From: Lachnospiraceae bacterium
Lineage (GTDB): Bacteria; Bacillota; Clostridia; Lachnospirales; Lachnospiraceae
Length of the DNA: 33,038 bases
NCBI GenBank assembly: GCA_029008035.1
Contig: JAQXIY010000117.1
Span: 1-33,038, forward strand
Direction of reading: 5' to 3'
In this document: piece by piece, positions 24,702 to 32,211 of the stretch
Position numbering within the stretch: position 1 is the first letter of the stretch
How the letters are laid out: each line of letters begins with the position of its first letter
Notes under the pieces: generated by a model
What the model saw: the letters and a program-made list of their open reading frames with translations, nothing else
The model's database searches: none
What the model was told of the DNA's origin: nothing
Made by a program: the position numbers and the translations under genes

Positions 24702-24730
24702 TTGAAATTGTGAGAATGGAATGGTAAAAT
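24702..24730 (+). promoter_or_regulatory. Sigma-A promoter of codY
   Basis: TTGAAA (24702-24707), 17 bases and TAAAAT (24725-24730) lie 45 bases before the codY ATG. The CodY box directly abuts the -35. Confidence 0.7.
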
Positions 24731-24774
24731 CTCCTTATCCGTATGGGTGTGCTTGTTTGATAAGGAGGAATAGC

Positions 24775-25554
24775 ATGAGCGTCCAATTATTAGATAAAAC
24801 AAGAAAGATTGGGAAGTTGTTACACAATAACAGCTCTTCAAAAGTGGTGTTTAATGACATCTGTCAAGTGCTGACGGAGATTCTGGATTCCTGTATTCTT
24901 GTCATCAGCAAGAAGGGAAAGGTGCTGGGAATCAGCCACTGCAAAGGAACAGAAGACATTACAGAGTTGATTGTTGATCAGGTGGGAGGGTTTATTGACC
25001 CTGTGCTTAATGAGCGACTACTGGGGATTTTGTCTACCAAAGAGAACGTAAACCTTCAGACTTTGGGATTTGAGATGGACGACATCAATGAATACTCAGC
25101 TATTATTGCGCCCCTTGATATTGCAGGGGAACGTCTGGGGACTTTGTTTGTATATCGTTATGACCATCAATATGATATTGATGACATCATTCTGTGTGAG
25201 TATGGAACCACCGTTGTGGGACTGGAGATGATGCGCTCTGTGAATGAGGAGAGTGCAGAGGAAAATCGCAAGATTCAGATTGTGAAGTCGGCTATCAGCA
25301 CCCTATCCTTTTCTGAGTTGGAGGCAATCATTCATATTTTTGATGAATTGGATGGCTCAGAAGGGATTTTAGTTGCATCCAAGATTGCTGACCGAGTGGG
25401 AATTACTCGTTCTGTTATTGTGAATGCACTTCGCAAGTTCGAGAGTGCAGGAGTAATAGAATCCAGATCTTCCGGAATGAAGGGGACATACATCAAGGTT
25501 TTGAATGATGTGGTATTTGATGAACTGGAGCAGGTTCGTCGCAATCATCTGTAA
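24775..25554 (+). CDS. codY: GTP- and branched-chain-amino-acid-sensing repressor CodY
   Basis: The 259-residue protein has the expected length. The N-terminal GAF-type ligand domain starts LLDKTRKIGKLLHNN...FNDICQVLTEIL. The C-terminal winged helix contains VASKIADRVGITRSVIVNALRKFESAGVIESRSSGMKGTYIKVLN, the highly conserved CodY DNA-recognition segment. CodY represses nutrient-scavenging, motility and stationary-phase genes when amino acids and GTP are plentiful. The start at 24775 is set by AAGGAGG (24762-24768), 6 bases away; an open extension to 24721 is excluded because it would include the promoter. A terminator follows, then the flagellar operon. Confidence 0.97.
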   Translation: MSVQLLDKTRKIGKLLHNNSSSKVVFNDICQVLTEILDSCILVISKKGKVLGISHCKGTEDITELIVDQVGGFIDPVLNERLLGILSTKENVNLQTLGFEMDDINEYSAIIAPLDIAGERLGTLFVYRYDHQYDIDDIILCEYGTTVVGLEMMRSVNEESAEENRKIQIVKSAISTLSFSELEAIIHIFDELDGSEGILVASKIADRVGITRSVIVNALRKFESAGVIESRSSGMKGTYIKVLNDVVFDELEQVRRNHL

Positions 25555-25578
25555 TTAGATACATGGATGGATTTGATA

Positions 25579-25613
25579 AAGGGACTTATGAACGTATCAT
25601 AAGCCCTTTTTTT
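25579..25613 (+). terminator. Intrinsic terminator after codY
   Basis: AAGGG-A-CTTATGA pairs with TCATAAG-CCCTT across a 5-base loop with one bulged A, and is followed by a run of seven T. It should limit read-through from codY into the flagellar genes. Confidence 0.85.
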
Positions 25614-25624
25614 GTTGAAAAATA

Positions 25625-25639
25625 CAATTCCAGAAAATG
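25625..25639. promoter_or_regulatory. Possible second CodY box upstream of flgB
   Basis: The 15 bases match AATTTTCWGAAAATT at 11 positions, with the right half (GAAAAT) intact. It lies about 60-75 bases upstream of the flgB -35. Sites with four mismatches can work in other Firmicutes, so it is only a candidate. Confidence 0.35.
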
Positions 25640-25671
25640 GAAAATCAACAACTGCTTGTATGCAGGTGAAC

Positions 25672-25710
25672 AAAAAACACAATATAGTGTAAAAAACACT
25701 TGTGTTTTTG
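25672..25710. repeat. Inverted and direct repeat overlapping the flagellar operon promoter
   Basis: A 10-bp perfect inverted repeat pairs AAAAACACAA (25673-25682) with TTGTGTTTTT (25700-25709). AAAAAACAC also occurs twice in direct orientation, 19 bases apart (25672 and 25691), and AGTGT/ACACT forms an inner dyad. The right arm contains the -35 of the flgB promoter, so an operator is more likely than a terminator. Confidence 0.55.
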
Positions 25711-25727
25711 GGAATATATTCTATAAT
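25700..25727 (+). promoter_or_regulatory. Sigma-A-type promoter of the flgB-fli operon
   Basis: TTGTGT (25700-25705), 16 bases and a perfect TATAAT (25722-25727) lie 44 bases before the flgB ATG. The -35 is embedded in an inverted repeat. No sigma-D-type (TAAA...GCCGATAA) pattern is visible. Confidence 0.6.
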
Positions 25728-25771
25728 TATATATGATTAGGTGGATACTAGTCGAAAAAGGAGGAAAAGGG

Positions 25772-26167
25772 ATGATTGATTCAAATGCATTTAGCTACAT
25801 CAATGTGTTAGACAAGGCTGCTGATGCCAGTTGGATTCGCGAGAATGCCATTGCTAACAATGTGGCCAATGTGGACACACCCGGTTACAAGAGACAGGAC
25901 GTGGCCTTCCAGGATATTTTGGAGAGAGAATTGAAGAGCACCAAGTATAAGTCTTTGCAGGAAGCAGTGGACAATGTGCCCCTTGACCGATTGGAATCCA
26001 GGATATATACGGATCATGAGTCTTTTTCCTATCGTTTGGACGGCAATAATGTGGATATAGATACCGAGAATGTGGAACTGGCTTCTGAGCAGCTTAGATA
26101 CCAGGCATTAACCACGGCAGTGACACAGGACTTCAGTCGACTGAAGACTGCTATGACCACACCATAG
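25772..26167 (+). CDS. flgB: Flagellar basal-body rod protein FlgB
   Basis: The 131-residue proximal rod subunit contains the rod signature NAIANNVANVDTPGYKRQDVAFQDIL near the N-terminus and a C-terminal helix (NVELASEQLRYQALTTAVTQDFSRLKTAM) typical of rod and hook proteins. It is exported by the flagellar type III apparatus and has no cleaved signal. AAGGAGG (25758-25764) fixes the ATG at 25772; the open frame upstream overlaps the promoter spacer. It opens the flagellar operon. Confidence 0.96.
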   Translation: MIDSNAFSYINVLDKAADASWIRENAIANNVANVDTPGYKRQDVAFQDILERELKSTKYKSLQEAVDNVPLDRLESRIYTDHESFSYRLDGNNVDIDTENVELASEQLRYQALTTAVTQDFSRLKTAMTTP

Positions 26168-26180
26168 GAGGTAGAGTGAT

Positions 26181-26621
26181 ATGGGATTATTTCAATCATT
26201 TGATATCTGCGCATCCGGTATGACAGCTCAGCGTTTTCGAATGGATACCATTGCGGAGAATATCGCCAATGTAAACACGACGAGAACAGAAGACGGCACG
26301 CCTTACCGCCGCAAGATTGTCACCTTTGAGGAGAAGCAGATTACCCCGTCTTTTTCAGACGTTTTATCCAACACTACCCAATTTCAGGGAAATGGTGTAA
26401 AGGTGGCAAAGGTCAGTGAAGACTATGAGACAGACCTGATTATGGAGTATGACCCATCCCATCCCGATGCAGACGAGAATGGATATGTGTCATACCCTAA
26501 TGTAAACACTGTTACAGAGATGACGAACCTGATTGACAGCAGTAGAGCATACGAAGCCAACACCACAGCCTTTGATGCTATGAAGAAGATGGTGCAGGCC
26601 GGGCTGTCTATCGGTCAATAA
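26181..26621 (+). CDS. flgC: Flagellar basal-body rod protein FlgC
   Basis: The 146-residue proximal rod protein has the N-terminal motif ASGMTAQRFRMDTIAENIANVNTTRTEDGTPYRRK and the C-terminal SYPNVNTVTEMTNLIDSSRAYEANTTAFDAMKKMVQAGLSIG. It stacks with FlgB and FlgF around the FliE ring. It starts 13 bases after flgB with AGGAGG upstream. Confidence 0.97.
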   Translation: MGLFQSFDICASGMTAQRFRMDTIAENIANVNTTRTEDGTPYRRKIVTFEEKQITPSFSDVLSNTTQFQGNGVKVAKVSEDYETDLIMEYDPSHPDADENGYVSYPNVNTVTEMTNLIDSSRAYEANTTAFDAMKKMVQAGLSIGQ

Positions 26622-26637
26622 GAACTAGGAGGACACT

Positions 26638-26940
26638 ATGGATATCAGTGCAATTTCCGGTTTATATAAGGGATCTGCGGGGTATACCACCCCTGTTACC
26701 ACCAACGCAGGACAAGGCTTTGACAGCATTCTGGACAATGCTATGAAGTTGGTGGAAGATACCAATACACTTCAGAATCAGGCCTCCGCACAGGAGGTTG
26801 CCTTTGCGTTGGGACAGACGGATAACATTCATGATTTGTTGATTGCAGAGCAAAAGGCCAATATGGCCATACAATATACAGTAGCCGTGCGCAATCAGTT
26901 CATTCAGGGCTACAACACCATTATGAATATGCAGATTTAG
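26638..26940 (+). CDS. fliE: Flagellar hook-basal body protein FliE
   Basis: The 100-residue protein has the FliE core QEVAFALGQTDNIHDLLIAEQKANMAIQYTVAVRNQFIQGYNTIMNMQI, which joins the rod to the MS ring. The N-terminal 35 residues are variable and Gly/Thr-rich. It starts 16 bases after flgC, with a clear AGGAGG. Confidence 0.95.
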   Translation: MDISAISGLYKGSAGYTTPVTTNAGQGFDSILDNAMKLVEDTNTLQNQASAQEVAFALGQTDNIHDLLIAEQKANMAIQYTVAVRNQFIQGYNTIMNMQI

Positions 26941-26957
26941 TTAAGAGGAAATAGGTC

Positions 26958-28553
26958 ATGCCGGAGAGAATACAACAGCTTATCAACCGAATAATGGAGT
27001 GGTGGAAGAATTTCAACACGCGACAGAGGGCACTGATCCTCAGTATTGCCGCTGTTGTTGCTGTTGCTTTTGCTATTTTGGGATATGTGGTTACCAGACC
27101 TACCATTGTCCCATTGGTTACCTGTACCACTGCGGATGAGGCCTCTCAGGTCAAGGAACTGTTAGAGGGGGAAAACATTTCCTACCAGGTTTCTGATGAC
27201 GGAATGAGCTACAGTGTCGACAAGGAGAACCAGGCCCAGGCCAGTATCTTGCTGGGAACCAATTCCATTCCTACTAAGGGATACAGTCTGTCTGATGCCA
27301 TCGACGGAAGCTTTAGCACAACAGAGGCGGATAAGCAGAAGAAGTATCAGCTTTATCTGGAACAGAAATTTGCAGATGATTTGTCAAGCATCTCCAATGT
27401 GTCTTCTGCTAAGGTGACATTATCGCTGCCGAAGGATGACGGCACCATTATCTCCAAGGATCAGGAGGCATATGCCAGCTTAATTTTGAAACTTAGTGCG
27501 GAGATGAGCGAGGAACAGGCTGCAGGAATAGCGTCTTATATGGCTACGCAATTAGGAAATGACTCCACCAAGAGCATTTTGATTCTGGATGGAGATGGCA
27601 ATGTTTTGTTCTCCGGTGGAGACGAGGCCAGTACGGCAGGAAAGGCCAGTTCCAATCTTACGGCCAGACAGAAAGCGGAGAGTTATGTGTCCAGTGCTGT
27701 GAAGAATGTGGTGCTGGGTACCGATGTCTATGACAACGTGGAAGTGGGCATGAATCTTGTAATGAATTTTGATGAGCAGGAGGAGACCAAGTACGACTAC
27801 TCAGTGGATGAGGGACGTACGGAAGGCTATCTTGACAGTCGTACGGAATCCACATCCGAGAGTACATCCGGCGTTGGCGGTGTGCCCGGTACAGATACCA
27901 ATGATGATGATACTACCTACGTAATGCAGGATGGCAATCAGACTTCATCTACCACGTCAGACATCACAGAGGATTACCTGCCGGACGAGACCATTACCAA
28001 TACCAAGAAAGAAGTAGGAAAAATCATCTATGATGAGTCTTCCCTTACAGTGGTTGCAACCAATTACGTGACTTACAACGAGGATCAATTGAAGGCAGAT
28101 GGCACTCTGGGAGACAAATCCTTTGATGAATTTGTGAAAGAAAATTCTGCGAGAGTAAAGACTGAGGTGGATCAGGACTTTTACGATATGGTATCTAAGG
28201 CTACCGGTATCAGCACGGATAATATTTCTATTGTAGCTTATGATATTCCCATGTTTCAGTATTCTGAAGGCAGTGGAAGAACTCTGACAGATTATTTACA
28301 GATAATTTTGGCAATTTTGATTTTTGCAATGCTTGCCTTTGTGGTATTCCGCAGTATGCGCGGAGAGAAAGAAGAGGAACTTGCAGAGGAAGTTACTGTG
28401 GAATCTCTTTTGGAAAGCCAGGAGGAAGAACTTGAGGATATTGGATTCAGCGAAAAGTCTGAGGCCCGTATTTTGATCGAGAAATTTGTGGATGAGAATC
28501 CGGAAGCTGTGGCAGCACTGTTACGCAACTGGTTAAATGATGATTGGGGATAA
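26958..28553 (+). CDS. fliF: Flagellar MS-ring protein FliF
   Basis: The 531-residue membrane protein has an N-terminal membrane helix at about 25-47 (LILSIAAVVAVAFAILGYVV), ring-building motifs with the conserved YQLYLEQKFADDLSSISNVSSAKVTLSLP segment, and a low-complexity Thr/Ser/Asp loop (about 280-330). A second membrane helix lies near 450-470 (LQIILAILIFAMLAFVVF), followed by a cytoplasmic FliG-binding tail rich in Glu and ending WLNDDWG. The MS ring is the base on which motor and export gate assemble. Length is typical. Confidence 0.96.
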   Translation: MPERIQQLINRIMEWWKNFNTRQRALILSIAAVVAVAFAILGYVVTRPTIVPLVTCTTADEASQVKELLEGENISYQVSDDGMSYSVDKENQAQASILLGTNSIPTKGYSLSDAIDGSFSTTEADKQKKYQLYLEQKFADDLSSISNVSSAKVTLSLPKDDGTIISKDQEAYASLILKLSAEMSEEQAAGIASYMATQLGNDSTKSILILDGDGNVLFSGGDEASTAGKASSNLTARQKAESYVSSAVKNVVLGTDVYDNVEVGMNLVMNFDEQEETKYDYSVDEGRTEGYLDSRTESTSESTSGVGGVPGTDTNDDDTTYVMQDGNQTSSTTSDITEDYLPDETITNTKKEVGKIIYDESSLTVVATNYVTYNEDQLKADGTLGDKSFDEFVKENSARVKTEVDQDFYDMVSKATGISTDNISIVAYDIPMFQYSEGSGRTLTDYLQIILAILIFAMLAFVVFRSMRGEKEEELAEEVTVESLLESQEEELEDIGFSEKSEARILIEKFVDENPEAVAALLRNWLNDDWG

Positions 28554-28555
28554 AA

Positions 28556-29566
28556 ATGATTCAGAATGAAGAGTTATCAGGTGTACAAAAGGCCGCTATA
28601 TTGTTGATTTCTTTGGGACCGGAGAAGTCGGCAGATATTTTTCGTCACCTGAAGGAAGAAGAAATTGAAGAACTGACCTTGGAAATTGCCAACACACAGA
28701 GTGTATCTCCAAAGGTGAAGGATGAAGTGGTCAACGAGTTTTATCAGGTATGTCTGGCACAGCAGTATATCGCTGAAGGTGGTATCGGATATGCCAAAGA
28801 TTTGTTGGAAAAGGCGTTGGGTGATGATGAAGCCAAGAGGGTTATCACGAAGTTGACAGCCTCTCTTCAGGTGCGACCTTTCGAATTTATTCGTAAGACA
28901 GAACCGTCCCAGGTGTTGAACTTTATTCAGGACGAGCACCCTCAGACCATTGCCATGATATTGTCCTATTTGTCCCCGGGTCAGGCCTCTATGATATTGG
29001 GAGCCTTGAATCCGGAGAAACAGGCAGATGTGGCAAAGCGAATTGCCCTGATGGATCGAACCTCTCCGGAGGTCATCAAGGAAGTGGAGCGTGTTCTGGA
29101 ACGCAAGCTTTCTTCTCTCATCAATCAGGATTACACGATTGCCGGTGGCGTAGATGCCATTGTTGCAATCTTGAATACCGTAGATCGTGGTACAGAAAAG
29201 CGAATTATGGAATCGCTGGAAATCGAAGAGCCGGAGTTGGCAGACGAAATCCGAAAGAAGATGTTCGTGTTCGAGGATATTCTTCTTCTGGACGACAGAT
29301 CTATCCAAAGGGTGCTGCGTGACGTGGATAACGGAGACCTTGGTGTGGCTTTGAAGGGTGCTAATGAAGAAGTGCAGAATGCTATCTTTAAGAACCTGTC
29401 TTCTCGTCTTGCGACCATGATTAAGGAAGATATGGAATTTATGGGACCTGTTCGTATCAAAGATGTGGAAGAGGCTCAGCAGAAGATTGTTGGTGTTATT
29501 CGTAAATTGGAAGATTCTTCTGAGATTGTTATTTCCAGAGGCGGAGGTGACGAACTGATTGTCTAA
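28556..29566 (+). CDS. fliG: Flagellar motor switch protein FliG
   Basis: The 336-residue protein contains N-terminal VQKAAILLISLGPEKSADIFRHL, the middle-domain EHPQ motif (DEHPQTIAMILSYLSPGQAS) and the C-terminal charged torque helix near FVFEDILLLDDRSIQRVLRDVD. FliG joins the MS ring to FliM and FliN and contacts MotA. The ATG at 28556 is chosen because GGGGA is 5 bases before it; an in-frame TTG at 28544 inside fliF lacks a ribosome site. It directly follows the fliF stop. Confidence 0.96.
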   Translation: MIQNEELSGVQKAAILLISLGPEKSADIFRHLKEEEIEELTLEIANTQSVSPKVKDEVVNEFYQVCLAQQYIAEGGIGYAKDLLEKALGDDEAKRVITKLTASLQVRPFEFIRKTEPSQVLNFIQDEHPQTIAMILSYLSPGQASMILGALNPEKQADVAKRIALMDRTSPEVIKEVERVLERKLSSLINQDYTIAGGVDAIVAILNTVDRGTEKRIMESLEIEEPELADEIRKKMFVFEDILLLDDRSIQRVLRDVDNGDLGVALKGANEEVQNAIFKNLSSRLATMIKEDMEFMGPVRIKDVEEAQQKIVGVIRKLEDSSEIVISRGGGDELIV

Positions 29567-30410
29567 TATATTATATCGCATGCAGATTCAGCCTCAGGAA
29601 GAGGTGCAGACTTGTATCATCAATTCCAATGATGTGCTGGATGAACGAATTGAAGAACACCAGAAGATGCAATTGGAGCGTGCCCGTCTCAAGCAACTGG
29701 AGGAGGGGGATGGCTCCCCTGCAGAAATGGATGATGGACAATTGGAACAGGGTGACTTTACTGGATTGGATGAGGTGATTCCCCAAGAGATACAGCCGGA
29801 AGAACCGGAAGTGGATTATGTGGCTGAGGCTCAAGCTGAGGCGGAAAGCATCTTGAATGAGGCTCGTATGCAGGCGGATGAGATTTTGGTTCAGGCAGAG
29901 AGCCAGGCAGAGGCTATCAAATCCCATGCTCAGGCAGAAGGTCAGAAAGAGGGATATGATCAGGGGATTTTAGAAGCGGCTGCCGCCCAGGCTCAGTGGG
30001 AGGCAGAAACAGAAGCTTTACGGCAGAATCTGCAACAGGAGTATCTGCAAAAGCAGTCAACCATCGAGAAGGAATTAGTGCAGGTAGTCTGTGATGTGGT
30101 GGAAAAAGTTTTTCTGATTCAGTTTGGAGATAAGAGAGAGATTATTCTTCATTTGCTTGACAATACCCTCTCCAATATTGAGGGTGGAAAAGAATTTTTG
30201 ATCCGGGTTAATGAGGCGAATTGTGAGTTCCTTCGGGGACATAAGAGTCAGCTTCAAGATAAAGTGGGGCAGGAGATTCTTTTGGATATTGTACAGGATC
30301 CTCTTCTGGATGATACCCAGTGTATGATAGAAACGGATGGAGGACTGTTTGACTGCGGCATGGATACCCAGATGCGCAATTTAATCAAAGACATCAAATC
30401 CTTAAGTTAA
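29559..30410 (+). CDS. fliH: Flagellar export stator protein FliH
   Basis: The 283-residue protein has a long Ala/Glu/Gln coiled coil (about 95-175, AEAQAEAESILNEARMQADEILVQAESQAEAIKSHAQAEGQ) and a C-terminal domain ending in the VQDPLLDDTQCMIETDGGLFDCGMDTQMRNLI element common to FliH, HrpE and V-type ATPase E subunits. It restrains and positions FliI. The TTG start inside the end of fliG has an excellent GGAGGTGA (29543-29550) 8 bases upstream, better than the ATG at 29580. The short N-terminal region is variable. Confidence 0.92.
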   Translation: MSNILYRMQIQPQEEVQTCIINSNDVLDERIEEHQKMQLERARLKQLEEGDGSPAEMDDGQLEQGDFTGLDEVIPQEIQPEEPEVDYVAEAQAEAESILNEARMQADEILVQAESQAEAIKSHAQAEGQKEGYDQGILEAAAAQAQWEAETEALRQNLQQEYLQKQSTIEKELVQVVCDVVEKVFLIQFGDKREIILHLLDNTLSNIEGGKEFLIRVNEANCEFLRGHKSQLQDKVGQEILLDIVQDPLLDDTQCMIETDGGLFDCGMDTQMRNLIKDIKSLS

Positions 30411-30423
30411 TGGAGTGAGACCT

Positions 30424-31737
30424 GTGATAATAGACGAAAGAAAGTATGTGTCCTTACTGGATAAAACCTACTTTGATAAATTAGGACGAGTGACTAAGGT
30501 GGTGGGATTAACCATCGAGTCTGTAGGGCCGGATGCAAAACTGAATGATTTGTGCGAGATTATTGTTGATTCCAAGGAAAATCGTCGCGTTTTGGCAGAG
30601 GTGGTTGGATTTCGAGACAAGCACCTCCTTTTGACGCCTTTTGAGAGCGTGGAAGGTGTGGGTATTGGCTGTACGGTGGAAAATACAGGGATGCCCTTGT
30701 CTGTGCCTGTGGGAGATGCATTGTTGGGTCATACCTTAGATGGCATTGGCCGTCCTACAGATGTGGAAGAACTGACTTATGACGCGTGCTATCCCGTGGA
30801 CACCACGCCACCTGACCCAATGGACCGGGAGATTATATCCCAGGTACTTCCTTTGGGGGTTAAGGCGGTGGATGGACTGATTACGGTAGGCAAGGGCCAG
30901 AGAATCGGCATTTTTGCGGGTTCCGGTGTTGGAAAGAGTACGCTGATGGGTATGTTTGCCAGAAACACCAAGGCCGATATCAATGTGATTGCACTTATTG
31001 GTGAGCGTGGCCGAGAGGTTCGAGAGTTTATCGAGCGGGATTTGGGCCCGGAAGGAATGAAGCGCAGTGTGGTTGTGGTGGCCACCTCGGATAAACCTGC
31101 GTCCATTCGCAAATGCGCAGCAAAGACGGCTACTGCCATTGCGGAGTATTTCCGTGATCAGGGGAAGGATGTGCTTTTGATGATGGACTCCTTGACACGA
31201 TTTTCCATGGCTCAGCGAGAAATTGGTCTGGCAGCGGGAGAACCCCCGGTGACAAGAGGATATCCTCCCAGCGTGTATTCCGAGATGCCCAAACTTTTGG
31301 AAAGAGCAGGAAATTCTGACAAGGGTTCCATTACAGGCCTGTACACCGTTCTGGTAGACGGGGATGATTTTAACGAGCCGATTACAGATACCGCCAGAGG
31401 AATTCTGGATGGTCATATTGTTCTTTCCAGAAAACTGGCTCAGAAGAATCATTATCCTGCCATAGATGTGTTGGCCAGTATTTCCCGTGTGATGAGTTCC
31501 GTGGCCTCCAAGGAGCACAAGGCTGTGGCAGGGCAGTTAAAAAATGTGCTGGCTACATATCAGGAAGCAGAAGATCTGATAAATATCGGTGCATATAAGG
31601 CGGGGTCAAATAAGAATATTGACTTTGCAATTTCCAAGATTGATTTGGTGAATCAATTTCTGGAGCAGAGCACAGAGGATAAGTTTGATTTTGATGAGAT
31701 TACCGCAGAACTGGCGGATATCTTTGCACAACCCTAG
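30424..31737 (+). CDS. fliI: Flagellar export ATPase FliI
   Basis: The 437-residue F1-beta-like ATPase has Walker A GIFAGSGVGKSTLMGM, Walker B DVLLMMDSLTRFSMAQREIGLAAGEPPVTRGYPPSVYSEMPKLLERAG, and the C-terminal ASISRVM element. It forms the hexamer that helps push export substrates into the flagellar type III gate. The GTG at 30424 is favoured over the GTG at 30415 because GGAGTGA (30412-30418) is 5 bases before it and would overlap the earlier one. Confidence 0.96.
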   Translation: MIIDERKYVSLLDKTYFDKLGRVTKVVGLTIESVGPDAKLNDLCEIIVDSKENRRVLAEVVGFRDKHLLLTPFESVEGVGIGCTVENTGMPLSVPVGDALLGHTLDGIGRPTDVEELTYDACYPVDTTPPDPMDREIISQVLPLGVKAVDGLITVGKGQRIGIFAGSGVGKSTLMGMFARNTKADINVIALIGERGREVREFIERDLGPEGMKRSVVVVATSDKPASIRKCAAKTATAIAEYFRDQGKDVLLMMDSLTRFSMAQREIGLAAGEPPVTRGYPPSVYSEMPKLLERAGNSDKGSITGLYTVLVDGDDFNEPITDTARGILDGHIVLSRKLAQKNHYPAIDVLASISRVMSSVASKEHKAVAGQLKNVLATYQEAEDLINIGAYKAGSNKNIDFAISKIDLVNQFLEQSTEDKFDFDEITAELADIFAQP

Positions 31738-31752
31738 ATGAGGTGATTGACT

Positions 31753-32208
31753 GTGGCCAAATTTATTTACCGCATGCAGAATATCCTGGAAATCAAAGAG
31801 AAACTGGAAAGCCAGGAAAAAATTGCATACAGCATTGCAAATGGAAAACTCATGGAAGAGCAGGAAAAACTTCAGGGGCTTTTAAAACGGCGGGAGAATT
31901 ATGAATCCCGACTGAAGGAGTTGGAGACAGGAAAACTTGATATACAGGAGATTCAGTCTTGCCGCAGGGCCATCAGTTCTATGAAATCTATGATAAGAGA
32001 TCAGATGATGGCTGTTCACACGGCACAGCGCAACCTGGAAATGGCCCGCAGACGATTGGATGCGGTGATGAAGGAACGGAAGACTCATGAGAATCTGAAA
32101 GAGAAGGCTTTTGATGCCTTTAAGGAAGAGTTGGCGGTAGAAGAGAAGAAACAGACAGACGAGTTGGTGAGTTACACGTATCAGCATCGTCAGGAAAAAG
32201 CGGAGTAG
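31753..32208 (+). CDS. fliJ: Flagellar export chaperone FliJ
   Basis: The 151-residue, almost wholly coiled-coil protein begins KFIYRMQNILEIKEKLESQEKIAYSIANGKL, which fits the FliJ N-terminal helix, and has a charged Arg/Glu-rich remainder. FliJ is the central stalk of the FliI hexamer, resembling F1 gamma. The GTG at 31753 is 6 bases after AGGTGA (31741-31746); the alternative TTG at 31747 would touch that site. It follows fliI by 15 bases. Confidence 0.88.
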   Translation: MAKFIYRMQNILEIKEKLESQEKIAYSIANGKLMEEQEKLQGLLKRRENYESRLKELETGKLDIQEIQSCRRAISSMKSMIRDQMMAVHTAQRNLEMARRRLDAVMKERKTHENLKEKAFDAFKEELAVEEKKQTDELVSYTYQHRQEKAE

Positions 32209-32211
32209 GAT

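Noticed and set aside
28577-29581. A 334-codon open frame on the minus strand covering fliG
   Set aside because: It is the mirror of fliG codon bias (rich in His, Leu, Phe and Gln), has no ribosome site or family resemblance, and fliG is certain.
30736-31518. A 260-codon minus-strand frame inside fliI
   Set aside because: Shadow of a highly conserved ATPase; composition is not protein-like and there is no promoter or ribosome site.
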